A DNA stretch of 64,000 nucleotides from Volucribacter amazonae (GCF_029783845.1 NZ_LWID01000001.1:2054501-2118500); one strand, 5' to 3'; shown: positions 36,441 to 45,068, counted from the first letter of the stretch. Notes: generated from the sequence alone by a model not told the origin. Numbers and translations: made by a program.

Positions 36441-37454
36441 GTGTTGTCATTAGAAAGCGAAGTATTACAACGTCATTTGAATTTTATTCAAGATAAATCA
36501 GTGTTAGTTGCAGGGGCAGTGAATGATGATTTTGCTCAACAATTATCCGCTTACACCCCTTCTGTTCGCCTTTGGTCTTGTTATTTTGATGATAAACAAG
36601 TCGCCCAAAGTGCGGTCAGTTTTTCTGCTGTTTTTACTCAAGATTTATCGGCTCAACCTGCCGATCTTATCCTTTATTATTGGAGCAAAAATAAGCAAGA
36701 AGTTCAGTTTCAGTTAATGCAATTATTAGCACAATCGCCACAAGGACAGCAAATACTTATTGTAGGCAATAACCGTTCAGGTGTGCGATCCGCAGAAAAA
36801 ATGCTTGCCCCTTATGGCGAGATTGCCAAAATTGACTCGGCACGCCGTTGTAGCCTTTATCATTTTTGTTTAACCCAACAAGTCAGCGTTGATATAGCGG
36901 ATTATTGGCATATTTACCAACATCACAAACTTACCCCACTAAAAATTTACAGTTTACCCGGGGTATTTAGTCGCCAAGCCCTTGACCAAGGAACAGAATT
37001 ATTACTTTCCACCCTAACTCAACCCATTCAAGGTAAAGTATTGGATCTTGGTTGCGGGGCAGGCGTGATTGGCAGTTATATTCAGTACCATAACCCCAAA
37101 GTGGATTTATTAATGACCGATATTCATGCTATGGCATTAAGCTCGGCACAACGCACCTTAGCGGAAAATCATTTGCAAGGGCAAGTACAAGCCAGCAATG
37201 TTTTTTCTCATATTGAAGACAAATTTAATCTGATTATTTCTAATCCCCCTTTCCATGATGGTATAGATACAGATTATACGGCGGTAGAAAATCTTATTCG
37301 CCAAGCAAAACAATTTTTGTTTACAGGAGGCGAATTGCGTTTAGTGGCGAACAGTTTTTTACCTTATCCTGATTTATTAGATCAGTATTTTGGGCAGCAT
37401 AAAGTATTGGCAAAAACAGGAAAATTTAAGGTTTATTCAGTGATCAAACATTAA
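36441..37454 (+). CDS. rsmC: 16S rRNA m2G1207 methyltransferase RsmC
   Basis: A 337-residue enzyme that methylates G1207 of 16S rRNA in the 30S subunit. An N-terminal non-catalytic domain (1-160) is followed by an AdoMet-dependent Rossmann domain: VLDLGCGAGVIGSY (about 197-210) and the catalytic NPPFHDG (about 266-272). It begins with GTG 36441 after AAAAGGATCT. The divergent partner holD-rimI is the usual neighbour. Length is normal. Confidence 0.93.
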   Translation: MLSLESEVLQRHLNFIQDKSVLVAGAVNDDFAQQLSAYTPSVRLWSCYFDDKQVAQSAVSFSAVFTQDLSAQPADLILYYWSKNKQEVQFQLMQLLAQSPQGQQILIVGNNRSGVRSAEKMLAPYGEIAKIDSARRCSLYHFCLTQQVSVDIADYWHIYQHHKLTPLKIYSLPGVFSRQALDQGTELLLSTLTQPIQGKVLDLGCGAGVIGSYIQYHNPKVDLLMTDIHAMALSSAQRTLAENHLQGQVQASNVFSHIEDKFNLIISNPPFHDGIDTDYTAVENLIRQAKQFLFTGGELRLVANSFLPYPDLLDQYFGQHKVLAKTGKFKVYSVIKH

Positions 37455-37577
37455 TTTAAGCATTGTCATAAAGGGTATTAATATTCTGTTTTGTTATTAT
37501 TAATACCTATTAATTCTTTTTAATTATATATACCTTGCTTATAATTTGTTTCAGTAATTAAAAAACTAGAGTTTACT

Positions 37578-38237
37578 ATGAACTGGCAATATATTGGCAA
37601 TGTCTTACCTAAGTTTATTGATGCAACCCTGATTACCTTACATTTGGCATTTTGGGGCATTTTAGTTTCCTTAATTGTCGGTATCATTTGTGCGGTATTA
37701 ACTACTTACAAAGTCAAAGTTCTCGCAAGCATTGCGAAAGGTTATATTGAAATTTCACGCAACACCCCTTTATTAATTCAAATTTTTTTCCTGTATTTCG
37801 GCTTATCAAAAATCGGCATAAAATTAGACGGTTTTACCTGCGGTGTCATTGGGTTAGGGTTTTTAGGTGGTAGTTATATGGCAGAAGCTATTCGTGCGGG
37901 GTTAGAAGCAGTAAGCAAAGGACAAATTGAATCCGCACTAAGTATAGGATTAACCCCCTTGCAAGCCTTCCGTTATGTGATCTTTCCCCAAGCCTTAGCG
38001 ATAGCAACCCCAGCCATTGGGGCGAATTGTTTATTTTTAATGAAAGAAACCTCAGTTATTAGTGCCATTGCGGTAGCAGAATTAATGTTTATGGCAAAAG
38101 AAATTATTGGTATGGATTATAAAACGGACGAAGCATTATTTTTATTAGTGATCTTTTATTTAATCATTTTATTGCCAATGTCTATTTTTATCCGTTATTT
38201 AGAACGCCGGACAAGGAGAGCAAAATATGGGGCTTAG
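37578..38237 (+). CDS. Polar amino acid ABC transporter permease 1
   Basis: A 219-residue inner-membrane permease of the HisM/GlnP family. The EAA-type loop EAIRAGLEAVSKGQIESALS (about 102-121) and IGLTPLQAFRYVIFPQAL contact the ATPase. It has about five TM helices and the N-terminal segment LHLAFWGILVSLIVGIICAV. It is the first gene of the four-gene operon permease-permease-ATPase-binding protein, and it overlaps permease 2 by 11 bp. A TATAAT-like box lies about 40 bp upstream. Confidence 0.9.
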   Translation: MNWQYIGNVLPKFIDATLITLHLAFWGILVSLIVGIICAVLTTYKVKVLASIAKGYIEISRNTPLLIQIFFLYFGLSKIGIKLDGFTCGVIGLGFLGGSYMAEAIRAGLEAVSKGQIESALSIGLTPLQAFRYVIFPQALAIATPAIGANCLFLMKETSVISAIAVAELMFMAKEIIGMDYKTDEALFLLVIFYLIILLPMSIFIRYLERRTRRAKYGA

Positions 38238-38895
38238 TATTTTGTTTGAAGGAAATAATTTAGAGCGTTTATTAATGGGATTATGGGTAACCGCAAAAAT
38301 TGCCTTTGTATCCGTATTTTTTGCTTGTTTACTTGGTGTATTATTTGGCATTGTCATGACCAGTAAAAACCGTTTAATTGGTACTTTTTGTCGCTTATAT
38401 TTAGAAACGGTACGGATAATTCCCTTGCTTGTACTACTTTTTATTACTTATTTTAGTGTAGCGAAATGGTTTAATACCCATTTAGACGGCGTGTTAGTGT
38501 GTATTTTGGTGTTTATTTTTTGGGGAACTGCAGAAATGGGCGATTTAGTGAGAGGTGCATTAACGTCCATAGAAAAGCATCAAGTAGAGTCCGCACAAGC
38601 ACTTGGTTTAAATAACGCTCAGATTTTTATCTATATTTTATTACCACAAAGTTTAAAACGTGTTACACCGGGGGCGATTAATTTATTTACTCGAATGGTA
38701 AAAACCAGCTCATTGGCAATGCTAATTGGGGTATTAGAAGTGATTAAAGTGGGACAACAAATTATTGAAACTGCCTTATTTACTGATCCCTCGGCAGCTT
38801 TATGGATTTATGGGGTCATTTTTCTGCTTTATTTTATTATTTGTTATCCCTTATCTTTATTTTCACAACGATTAGAAAAACGCTGGGAAAGTTAA
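38227..38895 (+). CDS. Polar amino acid ABC transporter permease 2
   Basis: A 222-residue second permease of the same family, with the loop GDLVRGALTSIEKHQVESAQ and ALGLNNAQIFIYILLPQSLK (about 103-140). It probably forms the heterodimeric channel with permease 1. The start overlaps permease 1, and the gene ends 1 bp before the ATPase start. A role in cystine or another polar amino acid is inferred only from the binding protein. Confidence 0.9.
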   Translation: MGLSILFEGNNLERLLMGLWVTAKIAFVSVFFACLLGVLFGIVMTSKNRLIGTFCRLYLETVRIIPLLVLLFITYFSVAKWFNTHLDGVLVCILVFIFWGTAEMGDLVRGALTSIEKHQVESAQALGLNNAQIFIYILLPQSLKRVTPGAINLFTRMVKTSSLAMLIGVLEVIKVGQQIIETALFTDPSAALWIYGVIFLLYFIICYPLSLFSQRLEKRWES

Positions 38896-38896
38896 T

Positions 38897-39661
38897 ATGG
38901 CATTATTAGAAGTTAAAGAATTAGTAAAAAAATATGGAAAAGTAACCGCACTTCAAGGTATTAATTTAACTATTGAAAAAGGCGAAGTGGTGGTTATTTT
39001 AGGCCCGTCAGGTTGTGGCAAAAGTACGTTATTACGTTGTATTAATGGTTTAGAACCCATACAGAACGGACAGTTATTATTGCAAAATTATGGCGAACTT
39101 GGCAAAGATATTTCTTGGGTAGAGGCAAGACAACATATTGGCATGGTATTTCAAAGCTATGAACTTTTTGCCCATTTATCGGTGATTGATAATATTTTGC
39201 TTGGTCCATTAAAAGTACAAAAACGGCAACGTGCTGAAGCAGAAGCACAAGCGGATAGCTTATTAAAACGGGTAGGCTTATATGATCGTAAAAATGCTTA
39301 CCCAAGGGAATTATCAGGGGGACAAAAACAGCGTATTGCCATTGTGCGTTCCCTATGTATGAATCCTGATATTATGCTATTTGATGAAGTTACCGCTGCT
39401 CTTGATCCTGAAATGGTCAGAGAAGTCTTAGACGTAGTACTTGGCTTAGCAAAAGAGGGAATGACAATGCTCATTGTTACCCATGAAATGTCCTTTGCCA
39501 GACAAGTTGCCAACCGAATTATCTTTATGGATAAAGGGCAAATTGTTGAACAATCTAGCCCAGAGCGTTTTTTCACGAATCCAGATTCAGATCGTGCAAA
39601 AGCATTTTTAAACATCTTAAATTATGAACCGAGAGGAATTGATTATGAACAAAATATTTAA
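38897..39661 (+). CDS. Polar amino acid ABC transporter ATPase
   Basis: A 254-residue nucleotide-binding subunit with Walker A GPSGCGKST (about 36-44), the Q-loop in VFQSYELFAHL, the signature LSGGQKQRIAIVRSL (about 139-153), Walker B IMLFDEVTAALDPE and the H-loop His in IVTHEMSFARQVA. The Walker B region carries EVTAALD where EPTSALD is the usual family form, keeping the catalytic Glu. Its end overlaps the start of the binding-protein gene by 17 bp. Confidence 0.93.
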   Translation: MALLEVKELVKKYGKVTALQGINLTIEKGEVVVILGPSGCGKSTLLRCINGLEPIQNGQLLLQNYGELGKDISWVEARQHIGMVFQSYELFAHLSVIDNILLGPLKVQKRQRAEAEAQADSLLKRVGLYDRKNAYPRELSGGQKQRIAIVRSLCMNPDIMLFDEVTAALDPEMVREVLDVVLGLAKEGMTMLIVTHEMSFARQVANRIIFMDKGQIVEQSSPERFFTNPDSDRAKAFLNILNYEPRGIDYEQNI

Positions 39662-40484
39662 AACCGCTACCGCACTACTTGCTACGGGATTACTTGCTAC
39701 TTTAGTGGGTTGTGGCGATAAAGCAGATAATAATTCACTTTCTAGTCTTGAACAGCTAAAACAAGCGGATAAAGTGAGAATTGGGGTATTTAGCGATAAA
39801 CCGCCATTTGGTTATGTTGATCAAAACGGTAAAAATCAAGGATTTGACGTAGAAATTGCCAAAGCCATTGGCAAAGATTTACTTGGCGATGAAAACAAAG
39901 TGGAATTTGTTTTAGTAGAAGCCGCTAACCGAGTGGAATATTTACAGTCTAATAAAGTAGATATTATTTTAGCGAATTTCACTGTTACCCCAGCACGTCA
40001 GGAAGTAGTAGATTTTGCTAAACCTTATATGCAAGTTGCTTTAGGGGTTGTTTCGCCAGAGGGCAAAGAAATTACCGATATTGAACAATTAAAAGATAAA
40101 ACATTATTATTAAATAAAGGCACAACTGCTGATACTTATTTCACTAAAAATTACCCAGAAATTAAAACTTTAAAATTTGAGCAAAATACCGAAACTTTTG
40201 AAGCATTGCGTGATGGACGAGGCGATGCATTAGCTCACGATAATACCTTATTATTTGCTTGGGCAAAAGAAAATCCCGGTTATGTAGTGGGAATTAAAAA
40301 TTTAGGTGAACAAGATTTTATCGCCCCAGCAGTAAAAAAAGGCGACACAGAATTACTTAATTGGCTTAATAATGAAATTGAAAAACTGGGTAAAGAAGGC
40401 GTATTAAAACAAGCCTATGATAAAACTTTATTACCTGTTTATGGTGATACAGTGAGCGAAAAAGAAGTATTAGTGGATTATTAA
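39645..40484 (+). CDS. Amino acid ABC transporter substrate-binding lipoprotein
   Basis: A 279-residue family 3 solute-binding protein. A lipobox-like LATLVGCGD puts the lipid Cys at about residue 22-24, so it is membrane-anchored rather than free. The ligand domain starts KVRIGVFSDKPPFGYVDQNG and contains GFDVEIAKAIGKDL and the ANFTVTPARQEVVDFAKPY stretch typical of the family. The sequence resembles cysteine/cystine-type binding proteins such as CjaA, but specificity is inferred. ATG 39645 follows AGAGG. The frame could open at 39624, which lacks a good site. A terminator follows. Confidence 0.88.
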   Translation: MNKIFKTATALLATGLLATLVGCGDKADNNSLSSLEQLKQADKVRIGVFSDKPPFGYVDQNGKNQGFDVEIAKAIGKDLLGDENKVEFVLVEAANRVEYLQSNKVDIILANFTVTPARQEVVDFAKPYMQVALGVVSPEGKEITDIEQLKDKTLLLNKGTTADTYFTKNYPEIKTLKFEQNTETFEALRDGRGDALAHDNTLLFAWAKENPGYVVGIKNLGEQDFIAPAVKKGDTELLNWLNNEIEKLGKEGVLKQAYDKTLLPVYGDTVSEKEVLVDY

Positions 40485-40542
40485 TTAATAAGTGCGGTTG
40501 GAAAATAAAAAGTTTTAATCTAATTAGCTTAAGCGATTAATA

Positions 40543-40570
40543 AAAATCCCTAGTTTTGGCTAGGGATTTT
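40543..40570 (+). terminator. Terminator of the amino acid ABC operon
   Basis: AAAATCCCTAG, a 6-nt loop and CTAGGGATTTT, a perfect 11-bp stem. Confidence 0.9.
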
Positions 40571-40654
40571 GCTTTATTAAGAAGAATAAAAGTTATAGCT
40601 TGATTTTAATCACATATTTAAATGTTATTCTTATTACAAATTTGTAAAACATAA

Positions 40655-40844
40655 TTAATTAAAATAAGAATGATACACCAACATATCCGCCAAGTTATCC
40701 GAACAAGGCTGTACAGTACGCATATATTTCTTAATATTTGCCCAAGTGCGTTCAATGGGATTAAGTTCTGGTGAATAAGGCACCAGTAGTAAGTAGTAAA
40801 ATGTGATGTCCCCACTTATTCGCCATTGCTTGCAAAATACTCAT
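40655..40844 (-). pseudogene. IS630-family transposase, C-terminal remnant
   Basis: On the - strand: SILQAMANKWGHHIL, a small insertion, then YSPELNPIERTWANIKKYMR and DNLADMLVYHSYF to the stop at 40655. SPELNPIE with the catalytic Glu and WANIKKY are IS630 signatures. It is close to the longer copy at 57185-57484. The 5' two thirds are missing and the break joins a piece of another transposase. Confidence 0.78.
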
Positions 40845-40919
40845 CATTAACACTAAGACACTAAAATCTCACTTAAAGAAAGTAGTATCCATAATAATAT
40901 TTAAATAAGTTGGTGTGGG
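40845..40919 (-). pseudogene. Mutator-type transposase fragment fused to the IS630 remnant
   Basis: On the - strand it reads YLNIIMDTTFFK, stop, DFSVLVLM. This is the same stretch as 26729-26793 with a few changes. It continues in frame into the IS630 piece, so two dead elements have been joined. Confidence 0.75.
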
Positions 40920-40950
40920 TAAAATTAAGTTATTTTTCAGGGCTTTTGTG

Positions 40951-41086
40951 TAGATAGACGCAAGAAACGTAATCAACGCCTTGATAAGTCTTGTGTATTG
41001 GTATTCCGTCAACGAGCCACCAAACAAGCGGTAATAAAAGGCGCTGACCTTAGTATTGTTGCTTTAGCAAGAGAGGAAAATACCTA
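40951..41086 (+). other. Unidentified coding-like fragment
   Basis: A frame from about 40951 to TAA at 41084-41086 (CVDRRKKRNQRLDK, VLVFRQRATKQAVIKGADLS, IVALAREENT) has no start codon of its own but protein-like composition. It may be the 3' end of a gene broken by the nearby transposases. I do not recognise it. Confidence 0.3.
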
Positions 41087-41142
41087 AAATATACTCAATT
41101 TAACTCGGCACTTAGGCAAGCCTAATAGTAAACTTTATACAG

Positions 41143-41532
41143 ATGAAAATCCTGCTTATGATGATTTTGATTTATATATTGGAGGTGATTTTCATCTACC
41201 AACGATTAAAACAATTACTGCTTATGCACTATATGATTTCAGTTTTGATTATTTTGTTTACGAGCAAAGGACTGGTGTATTTCTATCCTGATGTATTGAG
41301 TATTCAAATTATTAGCACGGTTAATGCCGTTCTTTTTATGCTTGATATGACGGTACTATTTATTGGGGCAATATATCGCTTTGACAGCCTTAAAACAAAA
41401 ATCAGCAATCAAGTCCAATTTGATTCATTACCCCTAATGCCAACGTTCGTGTTTTACCCAAGAATACTGTTATCTCCCTTAGCAACAGATATTCACGATA
41501 ATTTTTGGCAACAGTATAAGAATCTCAAATAA
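41143..41532 (+). CDS. Hypothetical small membrane protein
   Basis: A 129-residue frame with two or three hydrophobic segments (ILLMMILIYILEVIFIY; MISVLIILFTSKGLVYFY; IISTVNAVLFMLDMTVLFIG) and a polar tail ending DIHDNFWQQYKNLK. The part after residue 27 looks most protein-like, and ATG 41224 is another possible start. Around 41120-41280 a second frame is also open (YTDENPAYDDFDLYIGGDFH), so the 5' part may be damaged. No family is recognised. It lies within a region of IS debris. Nothing further is seen in 41533-41761. Confidence 0.35.
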   Translation: MKILLMMILIYILEVIFIYQRLKQLLLMHYMISVLIILFTSKGLVYFYPDVLSIQIISTVNAVLFMLDMTVLFIGAIYRFDSLKTKISNQVQFDSLPLMPTFVFYPRILLSPLATDIHDNFWQQYKNLK

Positions 41533-41761
41533 CCACTCTCTTTAAACTGACTTGTGGTAAGGGTAAATATTGCTTATTCGTCAGTTATAGAAGATTTATT
41601 GTGGGAACAAGATCTTGCCAGTCACAAAGCATCAACAAAAGTGATTCATTGAGCTAAAGGCTTTTGTTTTTAACGGTTGATTTTTGACTTTGTGCAACTG
41701 CTACATAATACCCGCTCTATAAGGCTTCAAGCCACTTTTTAGCAACCACTTTTATTACATC

Positions 41762-41835
41762 GAAAAAGATATTACATTGATTACTGCAAAAGTGCGGTAG
41801 GATTTTGATTTATTTTTTGCTTAAGGCATTTCTAT
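41762..41835 (+). repeat. 74-bp repeat, copy B
   Basis: Matches the reverse complement of 27386-27459 at about 68 of 74 bases, including the uptake sequence and GATTTTGATTTATTTTTTGC. Here it is not attached to a deacetylase gene. Confidence 0.8.
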
Positions 41836-41839
41836 CAGC

Positions 41840-41863
41840 ATATCGCCACTAAAGTGGCGATAT
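41840..41863 (-). terminator. Terminator of the antiporter gene
   Basis: ATATCGCCACT, loop AA, AGTGGCGATAT, a perfect 11-bp stem 27 bp after the stop on the - strand. Confidence 0.85.
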
Positions 41864-41889
41864 TTATATAAATTATTTTGATAATAAAA

Positions 41890-43212
41890 TTAATGCTTTT
41901 TCGCCAAAACCTCACTACTGCGTAAGTATTCTTCACGATTAGGATCAACCAATTTTGATTTTTCAATCATTTTTTCAATGGTTACCCCTTGCACTAAAAT
42001 TGAAAATAAGACTACGGCATAAGTTAATACCAACAATAAATCATGGACATCAATCCCCGTATCGCCAATAAAGGTTGTTCCTTTAGGAATAGATAACGCC
42101 ATTGCCATAGACAAGCCGCCGCGTAACCCACCCCAAGTCAAAATTTTCAAGGTATAAGGGTTATATTGGCGAAAACGTTGCATCACTTTAAACGGTAACC
42201 ATAGGCTTGCAAAACGAGCAAATAAACACATTGGAATCGCCAATAGCATCAACACAAAACCTTTGAAAGTAAAATCCACCAACAATAAAGCAAAACCGAT
42301 CAGGAAAAACAGTAAGGAATTTAAGAAATGGTCGATCATTTCCCAAAAATGGTCTAAATAACGCTGACTTTGTTCAGAAAAGCCTTTTTGTCTTGTCCAA
42401 TTTCCCACCATAATTCCCGCAACCACCATGGCTAATGCTCCTGATAAATGTAAAGCATTAGCCAACATAAAACCTGCGGTAGGAATAGTTAAGGTTAATA
42501 AAATCTCTAAACTTCCGTCATCAGTATTTGAAATCAATAAATGAGCAACAAATCCTAACACTAAGCCAAATAAAATACCGCCAATGGCTTCATGAAAAAA
42601 TAAACCTAAAATGCCCGTTAACGTAGGTTCTTGCCCGCCAAAAGCAACAGTAAAGATTGTAATAAAGATCACTAACCCCACACCATCATTAAACAAAGAC
42701 TCCCCTTCTACTTGCATAGATAAGCGTTTAGGCGCTTTGAGGTTTTTAATAATGGCTAAAACAGCAATAGGATCGGTAGGGGAAATCAAAGCCCCAAACA
42801 ACATACAATAGATAAAATTTAAAGGTAAACCAATAAGATTGGCTCCAACATAAATTAATCCTCCCACAATAAAGGAAGAAGCGAGGGTTGAAAATAGGGA
42901 AAAGGTAGCAATTTCCCATTTTTGATCTTTCATTACGGGCAATTTTATCCCTAATGCCCCCGCAAACAACAAAAAGCCTAGAATACCGTTTAATAAGAAA
43001 CTTTTAAAATCCAGTTCTTCCATTACGACTTTGGCTATGCTATCTAAATTAAACCAATTAAAATAGCCCAAAATAATTAAAATTAATGACCCCACCATTG
43101 CAGAGGCAGTGATAGCAATAGTTGATTGTATTTTATCGTTGATTTTACTGGTGACAAAGCCGAGTAAAATAGATAACGCCGATAAAAAACAAATATAGCT
43201 ATAAATGCTCAT
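41890..43212 (-). CDS. Na+/H+ antiporter, CPA1/NhaP family
   Basis: A 440-residue inner-membrane exchanger with about 12 helices. Hallmarks are LFGALISPTDPIAVLAI (about 142-158), VEGESLFNDGVGLVIFI (about 168-184, with the transport Asp/Glu) and LTWGGLRGGLSMAMALSIP (about 358-376). It would exchange cytoplasmic Na+ or K+ for H+. There is no C-terminal regulatory domain beyond a short tail. It is monocistronic and divergent from the endonuclease/exonuclease/phosphatase gene. An upstream gap of 194 bp separates the two starts. Confidence 0.88.
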   Translation of the reverse strand: MSIYSYICFLSALSILLGFVTSKINDKIQSTIAITASAMVGSLILIILGYFNWFNLDSIAKVVMEELDFKSFLLNGILGFLLFAGALGIKLPVMKDQKWEIATFSLFSTLASSFIVGGLIYVGANLIGLPLNFIYCMLFGALISPTDPIAVLAIIKNLKAPKRLSMQVEGESLFNDGVGLVIFITIFTVAFGGQEPTLTGILGLFFHEAIGGILFGLVLGFVAHLLISNTDDGSLEILLTLTIPTAGFMLANALHLSGALAMVVAGIMVGNWTRQKGFSEQSQRYLDHFWEMIDHFLNSLLFFLIGFALLLVDFTFKGFVLMLLAIPMCLFARFASLWLPFKVMQRFRQYNPYTLKILTWGGLRGGLSMAMALSIPKGTTFIGDTGIDVHDLLLVLTYAVVLFSILVQGVTIEKMIEKSKLVDPNREEYLRSSEVLAKKH

Positions 43213-43406
43213 AAATTAAACCTTAATAAAATCCAATTATTTTCCCATACTGACATTTCAATAAAACGTGTTAAACTGTCAATCATTGACACGAAGTTAA
43301 ACTGAGTAAATATTGATGAAGTCCCTCTAAACATAGGCATTGAGGGCAGAGCGTAGTATAAGCAAAGTCGCACTATTTATAAAGATAAATCTTTTAAACA
43401 CACAAA

Positions 43407-44279
43407 ATGAATAAAATTAAAACCAGTATTTTGACGCTTTTAACCCTTATCGCTTTAATTATTATCTATTTATTCTATAGCTTTGACCTATATGAAACGC
43501 CTAAAATCAGTATGTCTGGACAAAATGATCAGAAATACTATCCCGTTGTGGCAAATTATGACCGCTTACTTTGCTATCAAGCTCGGCATACTTTTCCCAT
43601 TCCCTTTCCTAATACTTTCAATATTCTGGTTTGGAATATTCATAAAGGCGAAGATAGTGGTTGGAAACCTGAATTGGAGAAATTAGCTCAACAAATGGAA
43701 TTAGTCTTGTTGCAAGAGGCTTCAACAACACAAAATATTGCTCAACTGCTTAACCCTATTTTGCCCCATTCGTTGTATGCTCGTGCTTATTCTTATTTAA
43801 ATAATGAAAGTGGCGTGAATACCCTCTCTAAAATCGCCCCTATGTCCTATTGTGTCGGTACAGAGTCAGAGCCTTGGATACAAGTCCCTAAAGTAGGTAT
43901 TGCCACAGAATATTTTCTAGCGAATCATCATTCTTCATTATTGGTTATCAATTTGCATTTAGTGAATTTTGAATGGAATCTTAATAATTACAAAATCCAA
44001 GTAGAACGTATGTTTCAAATTATCAATGAACACCAAGGACCCATTATTTTGGCAGGGGATTTTAACACTTGGAATCATCATCGATTATCCCTTATTCGTG
44101 GCTTAGCTGAAAAATATCAGTTAAAGGAAGTGGGCTATACCAATGACGTGCGTAAGCGTTTTATGGGCAATCCCCTTGATCATGTCTTTGTACGAGGGAT
44201 TAAAGTGGAAGAAGCAAAGGTCATCAGTACAGACAGTTCCGATCATAATCCATTATTATTAAAACTTAGCCTGCAATAA
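43407..44279 (+). CDS. Endonuclease/exonuclease/phosphatase-family protein (YafD-like)
   Basis: A 290-residue protein with an N-terminal membrane anchor (ILTLLTLIALIIIYLFYSF) and an EEP domain: NILVWNIHKG with the conserved Asn (about 72-81), VLLQEAST with Glu (about 104-111), NLHLVNFE (about 190), LAGDFNTWNHHR with the catalytic Asp/Asn (about 215-226) and SSDHNPLL with the general-base Asp-His near the end. The family includes UPF0294/YafD; the substrate is unknown. The stop codon TAA is immediately followed by a MITE copy. Confidence 0.83.
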   Translation: MNKIKTSILTLLTLIALIIIYLFYSFDLYETPKISMSGQNDQKYYPVVANYDRLLCYQARHTFPIPFPNTFNILVWNIHKGEDSGWKPELEKLAQQMELVLLQEASTTQNIAQLLNPILPHSLYARAYSYLNNESGVNTLSKIAPMSYCVGTESEPWIQVPKVGIATEYFLANHHSSLLVINLHLVNFEWNLNNYKIQVERMFQIINEHQGPIILAGDFNTWNHHRLSLIRGLAEKYQLKEVGYTNDVRKRFMGNPLDHVFVRGIKVEEAKVISTDSSDHNPLLLKLSLQ

Positions 44280-44385
44280 TATAGTCGTTTCAATTTAAAA
44301 TAAGACAAGGCGGCACGCCGAAGACAGTACAACAAGTACGGCGAGGCGTGCCAACACTGTATTATTTTAAAGTGGAATGACTATA
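44280..44385 (+). mobile_element. Correia-like MITE, copy 8 (best preserved)
   Basis: A 106-bp copy. It begins TATAGTCGTTTCAATT, has the core GACAAGGCGGCACGCCGAAG, then ACAGTACAACAAGTACGGCG and AGGCGTGCCAACACTG, and ends GTGGAATGACTATA. It lies between convergent genes, starting on the base after one stop codon and supplying the last codons of the other gene. Confidence 0.93.
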
Positions 44386-45062
44386 TAATCCTGAAAAATA
44401 TCATCAAGATGCTTAATTAAACAATCTTGTCCAGCAATCTCTTCCTGTTGCCAAGCCTTTAATAAAATAGCGGGATTAAAACATTTTTGTGCAAGTTCCG
44501 CAACAGGCAAATAACTAATATGCCAAGGTTCACGCCCCATTTTAGTTTGCTTATCAGTTAAAAAAGGCAAAGTAAAATCAAAATGCGTTAAATTTTGCTG
44601 TAAAAACTCGCTAAGTTCGGCAAAATACCCCCCTTTTTCATATTCCCAAGGCTCTAGTTGCAAAGATTGATTGGCAGGTAATAAATCAGGATCAAAAATA
44701 TCAATTTCTGTTCCCCAATGATGACGGCTCGCTCCGGGTAAAGCAGACCAACGCAAAATTGCCTGACATTTTTGCCAAGGGGATAAATCACTTAACACGA
44801 TTGGCTCGCCATGATCATTATGCACTTTGCGTAAGCCAGCAAATTTTTCATTCCAAATGCGTTGTTGACGTTGAAAATCGCGAAAACTGCTGGCGGGTTG
44901 TAAATTAAACCCTGCTTTTTTTGCCTGTTGTTGCAAGGCTTGAAAGGCTTTATTGGCTTTTGGTTGCAAATAATGTTGAGTGGAAAAAAGGCAAGGCAAA
45001 GGTGCTAAATGAGTACGACTTTTGCCGGTCAACATTGCCCAATCAAAATCATGTTCTTTCAT
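44367..45062 (-). CDS. M15-family D-alanyl-D-alanine carboxypeptidase-like protein (VanY/LAS type)
   Basis: A 231-residue zinc peptidase. Motifs are PASSFRDFQRQQRIWNEKF (about 56-74), SRHHWGTEIDIFD (His and Asp zinc ligands, about 117-129) and REPWHISYL (catalytic Glu and third His, about 178-186). The family trims peptidoglycan stem peptides. No signal peptide is evident, which is odd for a wall enzyme but seen in some relatives. The last codons (DYIVIPL) and the stop lie in the terminus of MITE copy 8, so the natural C terminus was probably altered. It starts 6 bp after dapE, forming an operon. Confidence 0.85.
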   Translation of the reverse strand: MKEHDFDWAMLTGKSRTHLAPLPCLFSTQHYLQPKANKAFQALQQQAKKAGFNLQPASSFRDFQRQQRIWNEKFAGLRKVHNDHGEPIVLSDLSPWQKCQAILRWSALPGASRHHWGTEIDIFDPDLLPANQSLQLEPWEYEKGGYFAELSEFLQQNLTHFDFTLPFLTDKQTKMGREPWHISYLPVAELAQKCFNPAILLKAWQQEEIAGQDCLIKHLDDIFQDYIVIPL

Positions 45063-45068
45063 AAATAC

